A stretch of DNA of 32,673 bases from JAXJQF01 sp036311285 (GCA_036311285.1 JAXJQF010000001.1:1-32673); one strand, 5' to 3'; numbered from the stretch's first letter, positions 1 to 7,487 are shown. Program-made: numbers and translations. Notes: generated by a model from the letters alone, not told the origin.

Positions 1-170
1 CCTGTGTATGCTTGGCATTTAAGTACAGCTTTATCTTTAACGCAGCTTTTACTTAAAATGTCCTCATACCCTTTAATGGCTTCCTCTAAAGTACTGCATA
101 CATAACCATTAGGGACAGTAATGTCATACATCTTTAACAAATTTTTGGCTTGAAACTCGTGAATGTTCAT
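1..170 (-). CDS. sucC: succinyl-CoA synthetase beta subunit, N-terminal part (cut by window edge)
   Basis: Reading leftward from an ATG at 168-170, the frame stays open to the window edge and gives 56 complete residues. It begins MNIHEFQAKNLLKMYDI, closely matching the SucC start (MNLHEYQAKQLFARYG in E. coli). Further on it has VPNGYVCSTLEEA and then VLKCQAYTG, which is the beginning of the ATP-grasp segment KCQ-x-x-x-GGRGKAGG. SucC is the nucleotide-binding and ADP/GDP-specificity subunit of succinyl-CoA synthetase, which interconverts succinyl-CoA and succinate in the TCA cycle. The gene is divergent from gltA, so a shared 440-bp regulatory region separates two TCA-cycle genes. A weak GTAGGT ribosome-binding site precedes the ATG. 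The identification is by sequence recall, and only the N-terminus is visible. Confidence 0.85.
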   Translation of the reverse strand, partial: MNIHEFQAKNLLKMYDITVPNGYVCSTLEEAIKGYEDILSKSCVKDKAVLKCQAYT

Positions 171-609
171 ACCTACAACTCTTATATAAATAGTAATAAC
201 ATATTTTTACATTGAATAAGTAAAATAATACGTTATTTTTTCGTCTAAATATGGTAAAGTATTCAAGATTTTAAACATTAAACATGACCCATCTATATTT
301 TTACAAATATATTTGTCTAATCTAAAATTAACAAAATGTTAAATCGTAAATAACAAGTCGTTAAAAAATAACATTAGTGAATATTTTTATAAAAATATAT
401 ATACAAATTTTTAATTTAAAATCAGACTTAGTTTAGTAAATACATAATAGAGAAGAAAAATAATAACAATAACTAAATATGTTTCGAATATATTTACTTT
501 CTTCTCAAATCTTTTTGGTCAAATGACCCAAACATAATATTCACTAAGACTAAATATTTATAACCTACATGCGATATTGCCATGTCATAATTTTTTGAAG
601 GAGAAATTT
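171..609. promoter_or_regulatory. divergent sucC/gltA intergenic region with a GGTCA-AA-TGACC palindrome
   Basis: This is very A/T-rich with no credible ORF. The clearest element is the palindrome GGTCA (517-521), AA, TGACC (524-528). It is followed by CATAAT at 533-538, a plausible -10 for gltA, so the palindrome would lie in the promoter core where a repressor or activator could act. I see no good -35. The regulator is unknown. No FNR consensus (TTGAT-N4-ATCAA) or CRP consensus is visible here. Confidence 0.35.
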
Positions 610-1911
610 ATGCCAGACACTTCTACAAACAAGGTTGCCGTACTAAATATACCAGGTAAGGACCCGATTGAGCTTCCTATCTTAAAGGGTACAGAAGGTA
701 ACGAAGTTGTCGATGTGAGAGCTTTATGCTCGCATGGTTACTTTACATACGATCCAGGATTCTTATCAACTGCGTCATGTAAATCTAAGATTACATTTAT
801 TGATGGTCAAAAAGGTATTCTTTTATACAGAGGTCACCCAATTGATCAACTAGCAACAAAAGCTGATTATTTACAGGTTTGCTATTTATTATTAAATGGT
901 GAGTTACCAAACGAAGAAGAATACAATAATTTCAGAAAAAGTGTAACTAAACATACAATGGTTCACGAACAAATCTTCTCTTTATTTAAAGCATTCCGTC
1001 GTGACTCTCACCCTATGGCAATCATGTGTGGTATCGCAGGTGCGTTATCTGCTTTCTATCATGACGACCTAGATATCTATGACCCATACCACAGAAAGCT
1101 AACAGCAATTAGATTAATTTCTAAGATGCCAACATTAGCAGCTATGTCTTACAAATATTCTATCGGTCAACCATTCATGTTCCCGAAGAATAGCTTAAGC
1201 TATGCTGGTAACTTCTTACACATGATGTTCGCAACACCATGTGAAGAGTACATTGTTAATCCTGTTATTGAAAAAGCTTTAGACAGAATCTTTATTTTAC
1301 ACGCTGACCACGAACAAAACGCTTCTACTTCATCAGTTAGAATTGCTGGTTCATCTGGAGCAAACCCATATGCATGTATCGCTGCTGGTATTGCTTCATT
1401 ATGGGGTCCTGCTCATGGCGGAGCTAATGAAGCTTGCTTAAGAATGTTAGAACTAATCGGTTCTGTAGATAGAATTCCTAAATACATCGAAAGAGCTAAA
1501 GATAAGAACGATCCATTCCGTTTAATGGGATTTGGTCACCGTGTATATAAGAACTATGACCCACGTGCTACAGTAATGCGTGAAACATGTCATGAAGTAT
1601 TGAGAGAATTAAACATTCAAGACCATCCAATATTAGATATTGCAATGGAATTAGAAAGAATCGCTTTAAGTGATCCATACTTTATTGAAAGAAAGTTATA
1701 TCCAAATGTAGACTTCTACTCAGGTATTATCTTAAATGCAATTGGTATCCCAACAAATATGTTCACTGTTATTTTCGCATTAGCTAGAACAATTGGTTGG
1801 ATTTCACATTGGACTGAAATGAACGAAGAAGTAGGTCTAAAGATCGGTCGTCCACGTCAAATCTACGTTGGTGAAAAGTACAGAGACGTTCCACCATTGA
1901 GCGAAAGATAA
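610..1911 (+). CDS. gltA: citrate synthase (type II, gammaproteobacterial)
   Basis: Condenses oxaloacetate and acetyl-CoA to citrate, the entry step of the TCA cycle, in the cytoplasm. The protein is 433 aa (E. coli GltA 427). The catalytic signatures are intact: WGPAHGGANEA (acid/base His), GFGHRVYKNYDPRA (oxaloacetate-binding His and Arg) and NVDFYSG (catalytic Asp). The HADHEQNASTSS block and the C-terminal GRPRQIYVG are also typical of the Gram-negative hexameric type. I chose the ATG at 610 because GAAGGAGA lies at 597-604 with ideal spacing. An in-frame TTG at 577 would add 11 residues and put the ribosome-binding site inside the coding region. A strong terminator follows. It diverges from sucC, so both may respond to the same carbon or oxygen signals. 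Confidence 0.97.
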   Translation: MPDTSTNKVAVLNIPGKDPIELPILKGTEGNEVVDVRALCSHGYFTYDPGFLSTASCKSKITFIDGQKGILLYRGHPIDQLATKADYLQVCYLLLNGELPNEEEYNNFRKSVTKHTMVHEQIFSLFKAFRRDSHPMAIMCGIAGALSAFYHDDLDIYDPYHRKLTAIRLISKMPTLAAMSYKYSIGQPFMFPKNSLSYAGNFLHMMFATPCEEYIVNPVIEKALDRIFILHADHEQNASTSSVRIAGSSGANPYACIAAGIASLWGPAHGGANEACLRMLELIGSVDRIPKYIERAKDKNDPFRLMGFGHRVYKNYDPRATVMRETCHEVLRELNIQDHPILDIAMELERIALSDPYFIERKLYPNVDFYSGIILNAIGIPTNMFTVIFALARTIGWISHWTEMNEEVGLKIGRPRQIYVGEKYRDVPPLSER

Positions 1912-1947
1912 TAGATTCTTTTTAAAAGCGAATTAATACAAAATTAA

Positions 1948-1978
1948 AATAAGACCTCAGTTTGAGGTCTTATTTTTA
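1948..1978. terminator. bidirectional rho-independent terminator between gltA and the sulfatase-family gene
   Basis: A perfect 12-bp stem, AATAAGACCTCA (1948-1959) with TGAGGTCTTATT (1963-1974), encloses a GTT loop. T-rich DNA follows on the plus strand. On the minus strand the stem runs into TTTTAATTTTG, so it can end both convergent transcripts. Confidence 0.85.
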
Positions 1979-2044
1979 TCTAAACACTTTATTTAACTTA
2001 TTTAAAATGATTAAAATCAAAGCATAGGATTAACTTAATCAATC

Positions 2045-4120
2045 TTAGAATCTATATTCATTATTCATTTGATAGTAATAAATATATTCTTCAAGTGCTC
2101 CTACCTTTTTTGCATACGTACAATTATAAGTATCTACAGCATCTACATTCACTGCTAAATATCTATCTAAGATAGCAGATCTAAATGGTAAATTACTGCT
2201 TTCTAGTGGACATAAATATCTTATCTCTCCGTCAATCATAACTATTTGATTATTTAAAGCAATATTTGGGAAGGAACAATTTTTATCATCCTTTCTAAAA
2301 ATATCACAACCAAAACTATAATACTTTTGACCACTCAACGTATGGTTAATCAATGTTGCTGCTATATCCATATGTGAAGATATACGGCCGCCATCTATTA
2401 CATATTCATCAAACTCTCTATATCTTCTAGGAACATATAAATAGAAAGGAACAGAATATCGTAATACAGATTCTTCTAGGTGACTGTTATAAGCAATACC
2501 TCGTTGATTATGATCTCCTGTAAATGAAATAAATGTATTTCTTGATAATACTGAATCGTCTTTTATCTTACTAATAAACTTTCCAAGTTCATTATTAGCA
2601 TATCTAAATGTTGAAAATACTGCTAAATTATCTTCAAACACAAATCTCTTTTTAACGCTTTCAGGTAACACTAAATTTGGTAATGTTGGGTCATTTGGAA
2701 CATTATATGGCGGATGATGAGTAGATGATAAACCAATTACAAGTGTTGGCTGTTCTGATTCTTTTAACAAATCATAAACCACATCAAACATATACTTATC
2801 TTCTACCCCCCAAGTACTTGCTTCTACTTCTGGATAATTTGACAAGATGTAGTTACTATCATATACCATATCAACACCTTGATTTAAAAGCATGTTCTTA
2901 ATGTTTCTCCAACCGCCATTACCACTAGAAACAAATAATACCCTATAACCTTGTTCCTTATACGGTCTAATCATATTAGTTACTACTTGCTTATTGAAGT
3001 TTGAAGATGTAGAAAAATTTATATCTGGAATACCTAAAATAAGGTTTGTCATACTCTCAATAGTACCATTCCCATGAGAAATGAACTTTAAATTAAAATA
3101 ATCATTTGATACATGCTTTCTTAACTCTCCCAACAAATCAAATTCAGGGGAATCATATCTAAGCATATGAGAACTCATGCTTTCCATTACAAATAAAACC
3201 ACGTGAGGTTTATTTGTAGCTAAAAATGTATTAACCTTGGTCTTATGCTTTAAAGGTGATAACACCTCATTTGGTTTTGATTTTAAACCAACAGCATAAA
3301 AGGCGTTAATAATATCACGATTGCTTACAAGTGCAATTTTTTGTTGCTTTTGATACCACTTAGAAGCCCAATACAATGAAGCCATTGCATTAGAACAAGA
3401 AGCATTTAATACATTACTTCTTGTTGATATATTTAAATCAGCTTCCCTTAATGGGAAATATCCTAGACTTCCTCTAGCTAAGCAAACTACAAAACAAATA
3501 AGAACAATTAGTGAACCGCCAATTATAAATTTAGAACTTTTACTATTATTGGTTGGAAACTTAATTAAAGACTGAACTATAGCCCCAATTTTATCAAAAA
3601 TAACAAAAAGGATTAAAAGAACAATTAAAATTAAAGTAACATAAGTAAATACAGAAAACTCTGCTAAAATTGTTTTAATTAAAGCTTCAACGTCTTCTCT
3701 AAACACACCAAAAAAGAATGGATCAATATTACGATCATAGGTCTTATAGTAAAAATAATTTACAACAGACAGAACAGAAATAATAAATGAAATAAAGATA
3801 AAATAGTATGGAAATATCTTTTTAAACCAATTAGCTAATGCAACTCTTGGACAAAGAAGACCTAATAGCATTATAGGTAAATGAAGGTTAATTACCCATT
3901 TTAAATCAATTCTAGTACAAACAGATAAGTATCTCCAAACTAAATCATTTTCTTTAGATAAAACCTGAAACAAACTTTCTTCTACAAAAAAAGTATTAAC
4001 AAAACACAATCTGTAAATAAATAATATAAAAAGACAAAATACAACACTTAAAGAGATTCTAGAGATGGAATACAAAAAATGTTCTCTAGCTGTTTTATAA
4101 GTATGATTGCAGATTTGCAT
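2045..4120 (-). CDS. LTA synthase/sulfatase-family membrane phosphoglycerol (or phosphoethanolamine) transferase
   Basis: A multi-pass membrane protein with a periplasmic alkaline-phosphatase-superfamily domain. Roughly the first 220 residues hold about five hydrophobic segments. The remainder is a sulfatase (PF00884) domain with VLFVMESMSSH (metal-binding Glu), GNGTIESM (Thr nucleophile, T353 counting from the ATG at 4120), SSTHHPPYN and FTGDHNQRG (metal-binding Asp-His). In Gram-negative bacteria such proteins modify glucans or surface glycans (OpgB/MdoB-like); the substrate here cannot be read from sequence. A longer frame opens at a TTG at 4180, but that codon lies in the hairpin terminator of fba, so I prefer the internal ATG at 4120 (691 aa). 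Translation begins about 110 bp after the fba stop; expression could come from read-through or a local promoter. Confidence 0.8.
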   Translation of the reverse strand: MQICNHTYKTAREHFLYSISRISLSVVFCLFILFIYRLCFVNTFFVEESLFQVLSKENDLVWRYLSVCTRIDLKWVINLHLPIMLLGLLCPRVALANWFKKIFPYYFIFISFIISVLSVVNYFYYKTYDRNIDPFFFGVFREDVEALIKTILAEFSVFTYVTLILIVLLILFVIFDKIGAIVQSLIKFPTNNSKSSKFIIGGSLIVLICFVVCLARGSLGYFPLREADLNISTRSNVLNASCSNAMASLYWASKWYQKQQKIALVSNRDIINAFYAVGLKSKPNEVLSPLKHKTKVNTFLATNKPHVVLFVMESMSSHMLRYDSPEFDLLGELRKHVSNDYFNLKFISHGNGTIESMTNLILGIPDINFSTSSNFNKQVVTNMIRPYKEQGYRVLFVSSGNGGWRNIKNMLLNQGVDMVYDSNYILSNYPEVEASTWGVEDKYMFDVVYDLLKESEQPTLVIGLSSTHHPPYNVPNDPTLPNLVLPESVKKRFVFEDNLAVFSTFRYANNELGKFISKIKDDSVLSRNTFISFTGDHNQRGIAYNSHLEESVLRYSVPFYLYVPRRYREFDEYVIDGGRISSHMDIAATLINHTLSGQKYYSFGCDIFRKDDKNCSFPNIALNNQIVMIDGEIRYLCPLESSNLPFRSAILDRYLAVNVDAVDTYNCTYAKKVGALEEYIYYYQMNNEYRF

Positions 4121-4171
4121 ACTGTCACCATCAGTTAATAATTTAGGATTTATCAATTGTATTAGAATAAT

Positions 4172-4204
4172 AAAAAACAAAGGAGGTGTAAATACACCTC
4201 CTTT
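4172..4204 (-). terminator. rho-independent terminator after fbaA
   Basis: A perfect 12-bp inverted repeat, AAAGGAGGTGTA (4179-4190) and TACACCTCCTTT (4193-4204). On the minus strand it is followed by TTTGTTTTTTATT, the T tract expected for leftward termination just past fbaA. Inner pairs must open to give a workable loop. It lies upstream of the sulfatase-family gene and argues against the TTG start at 4180. Confidence 0.85.
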
Positions 4205-4230
4205 ATTATATCATAATTTAATCAATTAAA

Positions 4231-5313
4231 TTATAATGAGTCCTTTGAACCTAATTCTTCGAACGCAGCTTGTAAACGAGCGATCATAGATTCTTGACCC
4301 TTACGTAACCATACGCGTGGATCGTAGTACTTCTTGTTAGGAACGTCTGCACCTTCAGGATTACCTAATTGACCTTGTAAGTAAGCTTCCTTAGCCTTGT
4401 AGTAATCCTTAACGCCTTCCCATGTAGCCCATTGAGTATCTGTATCAATGTTCATTTTAACTACACCGTAGCTTACTGCATCACGGATATCTTGAGGTTC
4501 AGAACCTGAACCGCCGTGGAATACGAAGCTTAATGGCTTAGCATTTTCGTCTAAACCTAACTTCTTAGCTACGAATACTTGAGAATCACGTAAAATTGTA
4601 GGCTTTAACTTAACGTTACCTGGCTTGTAAACACCGTGTACGTTACCGAATGAAGCAGCGATTGTAAAGTTAGGGCTGATAGCACTTAAACGTTCGTAAG
4701 CGTATGCAACATCTTCTGGTTGAGTATATAATGCTGATTCATCCTTATCAGAGTTATCAACACCATCTTCTTCACCACCAGTACAACCTAATTCTAATTC
4801 TAATGTCATATCGATCTTAGCCATACGTTCTAAGTACTTGCAGCATAAATCAACATTTTCAACTAATGATTCTTCTGATAAGTCGATCATATGAGAAGAG
4901 AATAAAGGTACACCATGTTCAGCGTAGTACTTTTCACCAGCGTCTAATAAACCATCAATCCATGGTAATAACTTCTTAGCACAGTGGTCAGTGTGCATGA
5001 TTACAGGCACGCCGTAAGCTTCAGCAACATTACGAGTATGTAAAGCAGCAGAAATTGAACCTAAAATTTGAGCTTGTTGGCCTTCTAACTTTAAGCCCTT
5101 ACCAGCGATAAATTGAGCACCGCCGTTAGAAACTTGAACGATAACTGGAGCCTTTGCAACTGCAGCAGCTTCAATTACAGCGTTAATAGAATCTGTACCA
5201 ACACAGTTAACAGCTGGGATAGCAAAACCGTTTTCCTTTGCAACAGCAAAAACTTTATTTAAATCTTTACCAGCGATAACACCTGGCTTTACAACGTCTA
5301 ATACTTTAGTCAT
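4231..5313 (-). CDS. fbaA: fructose-bisphosphate aldolase, class II
   Basis: Zinc-dependent aldolase that interconverts fructose 1,6-bisphosphate with dihydroxyacetone phosphate and glyceraldehyde 3-phosphate. The 360-aa product is nearly collinear with E. coli FbaA (359 aa), from the start (VKPGVIAGKDLNKVF) to the end (SMIARLQAAFEEL). Key features are HTDHCAKKLLPW (zinc ligand and catalytic Asp), ELGCTGGEEDGVDN, NVHGVYKPGN, FHGGSGS and NIDTDTQWATW (DHAP phosphate loop). It lies 80 bp downstream of pgk, as in many gammaproteobacteria, but a terminator-like hairpin in the gap may set unequal expression. The ATG has a weak TAGGT ribosome-binding site. Confidence 0.97.
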   Translation of the reverse strand: MTKVLDVVKPGVIAGKDLNKVFAVAKENGFAIPAVNCVGTDSINAVIEAAAVAKAPVIVQVSNGGAQFIAGKGLKLEGQQAQILGSISAALHTRNVAEAYGVPVIMHTDHCAKKLLPWIDGLLDAGEKYYAEHGVPLFSSHMIDLSEESLVENVDLCCKYLERMAKIDMTLELELGCTGGEEDGVDNSDKDESALYTQPEDVAYAYERLSAISPNFTIAASFGNVHGVYKPGNVKLKPTILRDSQVFVAKKLGLDENAKPLSFVFHGGSGSEPQDIRDAVSYGVVKMNIDTDTQWATWEGVKDYYKAKEAYLQGQLGNPEGADVPNKKYYDPRVWLRKGQESMIARLQAAFEELGSKDSL

Positions 5314-5344
5314 TTAAAATACCTATTTTAAATTTTTAGTTAAT

Positions 5345-5384
5345 GTTAAAAATTGAAAGGAAAGTGCTTAAGCACCTCCCTTTC
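5345..5384 (-). terminator. intercistronic terminator/attenuator-like hairpin between pgk and fbaA
   Basis: Read leftward, GAAAGGGAGGTGC pairs with GCACTTTCCTTTC around a TTAA loop (5355-5384): 13 pairs with two G-U wobbles, followed by AATTTTTAAC. The wobbles pair only in the leftward RNA; in the opposite strand they would be A-C mismatches, so the element is built for the pgk-fbaA transcript. It may attenuate read-through or protect a processed 3' end. Confidence 0.65.
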
Positions 5385-5393
5385 GAATTACTA

Positions 5394-6566
5394 TTACTTA
5401 GCTTCAGCAGCTCTCTTTTCTAGAATTTCAACAGCTGGTAACTTCTTACCTTCTACGAATTCTAAGAACGCACCACCACCTGTAGAGATATAAGATACCT
5501 TATCAGTGATACCAAACTTTTGGATAGCACTAATAGTATCACCACCACCAGCGATAGAGAATGCTTCGCTTTCTGCGATAGCCTTTGCCATGATTTCAGT
5601 ACCTTTTGCAAATTGGTCGAATTCAAATACGCCTACAGGACCATTCCATAAAATAGTCTTAGCGTTCTTGATGATTTCAACTAACTTTTCTGAGCTCTTA
5701 GGACCGAAGTCAAAAATCATATCATCAGCAGCAACTTCTGAAACATCCTTAGTTTCAGCTGCAGCAGATTCACTGAATTCCTTACCTGTTACTACATCGA
5801 TGATTTCTGGAATTGTAGTTTCAGAAGCAATCTTCTTAGCTTCATCGATTAAGTCTTGTTCGTATAAAGACTTACCAACGTTGTTACCTTGAGCAGCGAT
5901 AAATGTGTTAGCAATACCACCACCAACAACTAATTGGTCAGCAATCTTTGATAATGAATTTAATACTGTTAACTTAGTAGATACCTTTGAACCACCAACG
6001 ATAGCAACCATTGGACGAGCTGGGTTATCCATAGCCTTACCTAAAGCTTCTAATTCAGCTGCTAATAATGGACCCGCACAAGCGATTGGAGCAAATTGAG
6101 CAGCACCGTATGTAGTACCTTGAGCTCTGTGAGCTGTACCGAATGCATCCATTACAAATACGTCACATAATGCAGCATATTTCTTTGCTAAAGCTTCATC
6201 ATTCTTCTTTTCGCCCTTATTGAAACGGCAGTTTTCTAAAATAACTAATTCACCAGCATTTACTTCAACTGGGGCATCTAAATAATCTTTTACTAAACGA
6301 ACTGGGCAATCCATATGTTCTACTAAGTAATCAACTACTGGCTTTAGAGAGAATTCTTCAGCATATTCACCTTCAGTTGGTCTACCTAAGTGAGATGTTA
6401 CCATCACTTTAGCACCCTTTTCTAAAGCTAACTTAATAGTAGGCATAGTTGCAGTAATACGCTTATCTGAAACAACTTTACCATCTTTAACAGGAACATT
6501 TAAATCAGCACGAATTAAAACTCTCTTACCAGCTAGATCTAAATCAGTCATCTTAATAATTGACAT
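5394..6566 (-). CDS. pgk: phosphoglycerate kinase
   Basis: Makes ATP and 3-phosphoglycerate from 1,3-bisphosphoglycerate and ADP in glycolysis. The 390-aa product tracks E. coli Pgk (387 aa). It shows RADLNVPVKDG (substrate loop), TSHLGRPTEGEY, the hinge-region MDAFGTAHRAQG, VGGSKVSTKL (nucleotide contact), WNGPVGVFEF and SIAGGGDT. The start is the ATG at 6566 (MSIIKMTDLDLAGKR, as in E. coli). It has an AGGAC ribosome-binding site at 6575-6579, whereas an upstream ATG at 6581 would overlap that site. epd, which usually precedes pgk, is missing; the upstream DNA is non-coding and holds a small-RNA locus. The gene is probably cotranscribed with fbaA. Confidence 0.97.
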   Translation of the reverse strand: MSIIKMTDLDLAGKRVLIRADLNVPVKDGKVVSDKRITATMPTIKLALEKGAKVMVTSHLGRPTEGEYAEEFSLKPVVDYLVEHMDCPVRLVKDYLDAPVEVNAGELVILENCRFNKGEKKNDEALAKKYAALCDVFVMDAFGTAHRAQGTTYGAAQFAPIACAGPLLAAELEALGKAMDNPARPMVAIVGGSKVSTKLTVLNSLSKIADQLVVGGGIANTFIAAQGNNVGKSLYEQDLIDEAKKIASETTIPEIIDVVTGKEFSESAAAETKDVSEVAADDMIFDFGPKSSEKLVEIIKNAKTILWNGPVGVFEFDQFAKGTEIMAKAIAESEAFSIAGGGDTISAIQKFGITDKVSYISTGGGAFLEFVEGKKLPAVEILEKRAAEAK

Positions 6567-6653
6567 TATGAAAGTCCTCATAAAATTTCAAAGACAAAAA
6601 TATAAAGCTTTAATTTTAATATATTGTTCATTTAAAGCTAAAAAACTGCCTAT

Positions 6654-6682
6654 ATTGTACTACTTTTTAATAAAAGTGTCTT
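6654..6682 (-). promoter_or_regulatory. candidate sigma70 promoter of pgk
   Basis: On the minus strand, AAGACA (plus 6677-6682), 17 bp, then TACAAT (plus 6654-6659). The -10 is one mismatch from consensus and the -35 keeps GACA. It would give a 5' leader of about 80 nt. Prediction by eye. Confidence 0.4.
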
Positions 6683-6878
6683 AGTATTTCAGAAAATATT
6701 TTTTGCATAAGTACTTTTCAAATTTTCTGTACCCAATCAAACACGTACAAACCTTTTAAAATCAACACTTCGTACTTTTATTTTTTTATACTCTTTACCA
6801 TTTTTTTGACTAACTTTTACATAAATTTATATTTTTTTAAATAAAAAATAACAATTTTTATTCTTTTACACACAAAAA

Positions 6879-6919
6879 TTGATCTAAATCAATTCCTTAA
6901 CTTTTTTTAAGAGTATCAT
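6879..6919 (+). promoter_or_regulatory. FNR-dependent class II promoter: perfect FNR box plus -10
   Basis: TTGATCTAAATCAA at 6879-6892 matches the FNR consensus TTGAT-N4-ATCAA exactly; the symmetry extends to AATTGAT/ATCAATT (6877-6894). A -10-like TATCAT lies at 6914-6919. A start near 6927 would put the box centre (6885.5) at -41.5, the canonical class II activator position of FNR. There is no good -35, as expected for activator-dependent promoters. It faces right, into the small RNA below. Confidence 0.75.
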
Positions 6920-6925
6920 GAAAAT

Positions 6926-7027
6926 GTTTTCTCCATTATACTTTCTTATGGAGTCATGTGTTTCTTCATTATACCTATATTTATTTATGGGATATATTGC
7001 ACTCTCCCTTGAGAGTGCATTTTTTTT
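6926..7027 (+). ncRNA. putative FNR-activated small RNA (FnrS-like in architecture)
   Basis: About 102 nt from the start predicted by the FNR promoter to the T8 of a perfect terminator. The 5' hairpin is CTCCAT (6931-6936) with ATGGAG (6948-6953). A 13-nt motif is duplicated, TTCTCCATTATAC (6929-6941) and TTCTTCATTATAC (6962-6974), differing at one base. The second copy can also fold weakly with ATGGGA. An A/U-rich stretch (TATATTTATTTAT) and a U8 tail would suit Hfq binding. The primary sequence is not recognisably E. coli FnrS; only the promoter logic, size and layout agree. The C/U-rich repeated motif could pair with ribosome-binding sites: TTTCTCC is complementary to GGAGAAA in the gltA leader, but so generic a match is weak evidence. 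The transcript itself is inferred. Confidence 0.6.
6998..7027 (+). terminator. rho-independent terminator of the FNR-linked small RNA
   Basis: Perfect stem TGCACTCTC (6998-7006), CCTT loop, GAGAGTGCA (7011-7019), followed by eight T. This is the best terminator in the window and no protein gene ends just before it. Confidence 0.9.
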
Positions 7028-7091
7028 CTCCATTGAAAAATAAAGCTTTTGAATTTTCATTCAGTTTTCAATCACATTTTTATACATTTTC

Positions 7092-7121
7092 TTGAAAATG
7101 TTTACAAAATAATCATATAAT
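7092..7121 (+). promoter_or_regulatory. sigma70-type promoter in the pgk-pheA gap
   Basis: TTGAAA (7092-7097), 18 bp, TATAAT (7116-7121). The -10 is perfect and the -35 has one or two mismatches from TTGACA. Expected start is near 7128. It could drive the structured RNA that follows or a long pheA leader. Confidence 0.5.
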
Positions 7122-7127
7122 ATTATA

Positions 7128-7270
7128 TAAAACGTGAGAGTTTTCTTTTATATACTCACTAATGAACTTCATAATAATGTTAGATAGGTAAATTACAGTA
7201 AATTGAGAGTTTATTATTGTTTACCAAGTTAAAAAGGCGAATGTTTAATCTGACCACCAACATTCGCCTT
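7128..7270 (+). ncRNA. putative structured RNA or pheA leader downstream of the 7092 promoter
   Basis: Three possible hairpins lie in order: GTGAG/CTCAC (7134-7138 with 7155-7159), GGTAAA/TTTACC (7187-7192 with 7220-7225), and a 12-bp stem AAGGCGAATGTT/AACATTCGCCTT (7234-7245 with 7259-7270) with a 13-nt loop. On the plus strand the last stem lacks an immediate T tract, but on the minus strand it runs into TTTTTAAC. It may therefore terminate a leftward transcript instead, or act in both directions. There is no ORF of note. I do not recognise a known RNA family; it could be a small RNA or the 5' leader of pheA. Confidence 0.35.
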
Positions 7271-7351
7271 AATCGATCCTAGAGTTTTATTTTTAAAAAA
7301 ATTACTAATATTTTTCAAAAATCTCCAATTCTAAACTATCTTCTTGCATAA

Positions 7352-7380
7352 ATAAATATTCAAATATTTTGAATATTTAT
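7352..7380. repeat. 29-bp perfect palindrome
   Basis: ATAAATATTCAAA (7352-7364), TAT, TTTGAATATTTAT (7368-7380). It is symmetrical across 13-bp arms and lies about 180 bp upstream of pheA. It could be a dimeric-regulator operator or a cruciform. The binding protein is unknown, and A/T-richness raises the chance expectation. Confidence 0.4.
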
Positions 7381-7487
7381 ATCTTTAAAAAAACAAATCT
7401 TTAATTTATTTAACTTTTCAAACATAATTATAGTTAACATTATATACACACATTTAATTAACAATTATAATGCATATGTATACGAAC

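Noticed and set aside
577..609. Upstream TTG start for gltA
   Set aside because: It would place the strong GAAGGAGA ribosome-binding site inside the coding region, and the extra residues do not match the family.
2007..2020. FNR-box-like sequence ATGAT-TAAA-ATCAA
   Set aside because: One mismatch from consensus, and it lies between the 3' ends of convergent genes with no promoter use visible.
4121..4180. Upstream TTG start for the sulfatase-family gene
   Set aside because: The codon lies in the terminator hairpin of fbaA; the ATG at 4120 leaves a normal membrane start.
6918..7043. A 41-codon ORF beginning MKMFSPLYFL across the small-RNA locus
   Set aside because: Its ATG overlaps the -10 and lies before the predicted transcription start. 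It also reads through a perfect terminator and has no ribosome-binding site.
7304..7348. A short leftward ORF (MQEDSLELEIFEKY) near the 29-bp palindrome
   Set aside because: Only 14 residues, without a ribosome-binding site; chance is sufficient.
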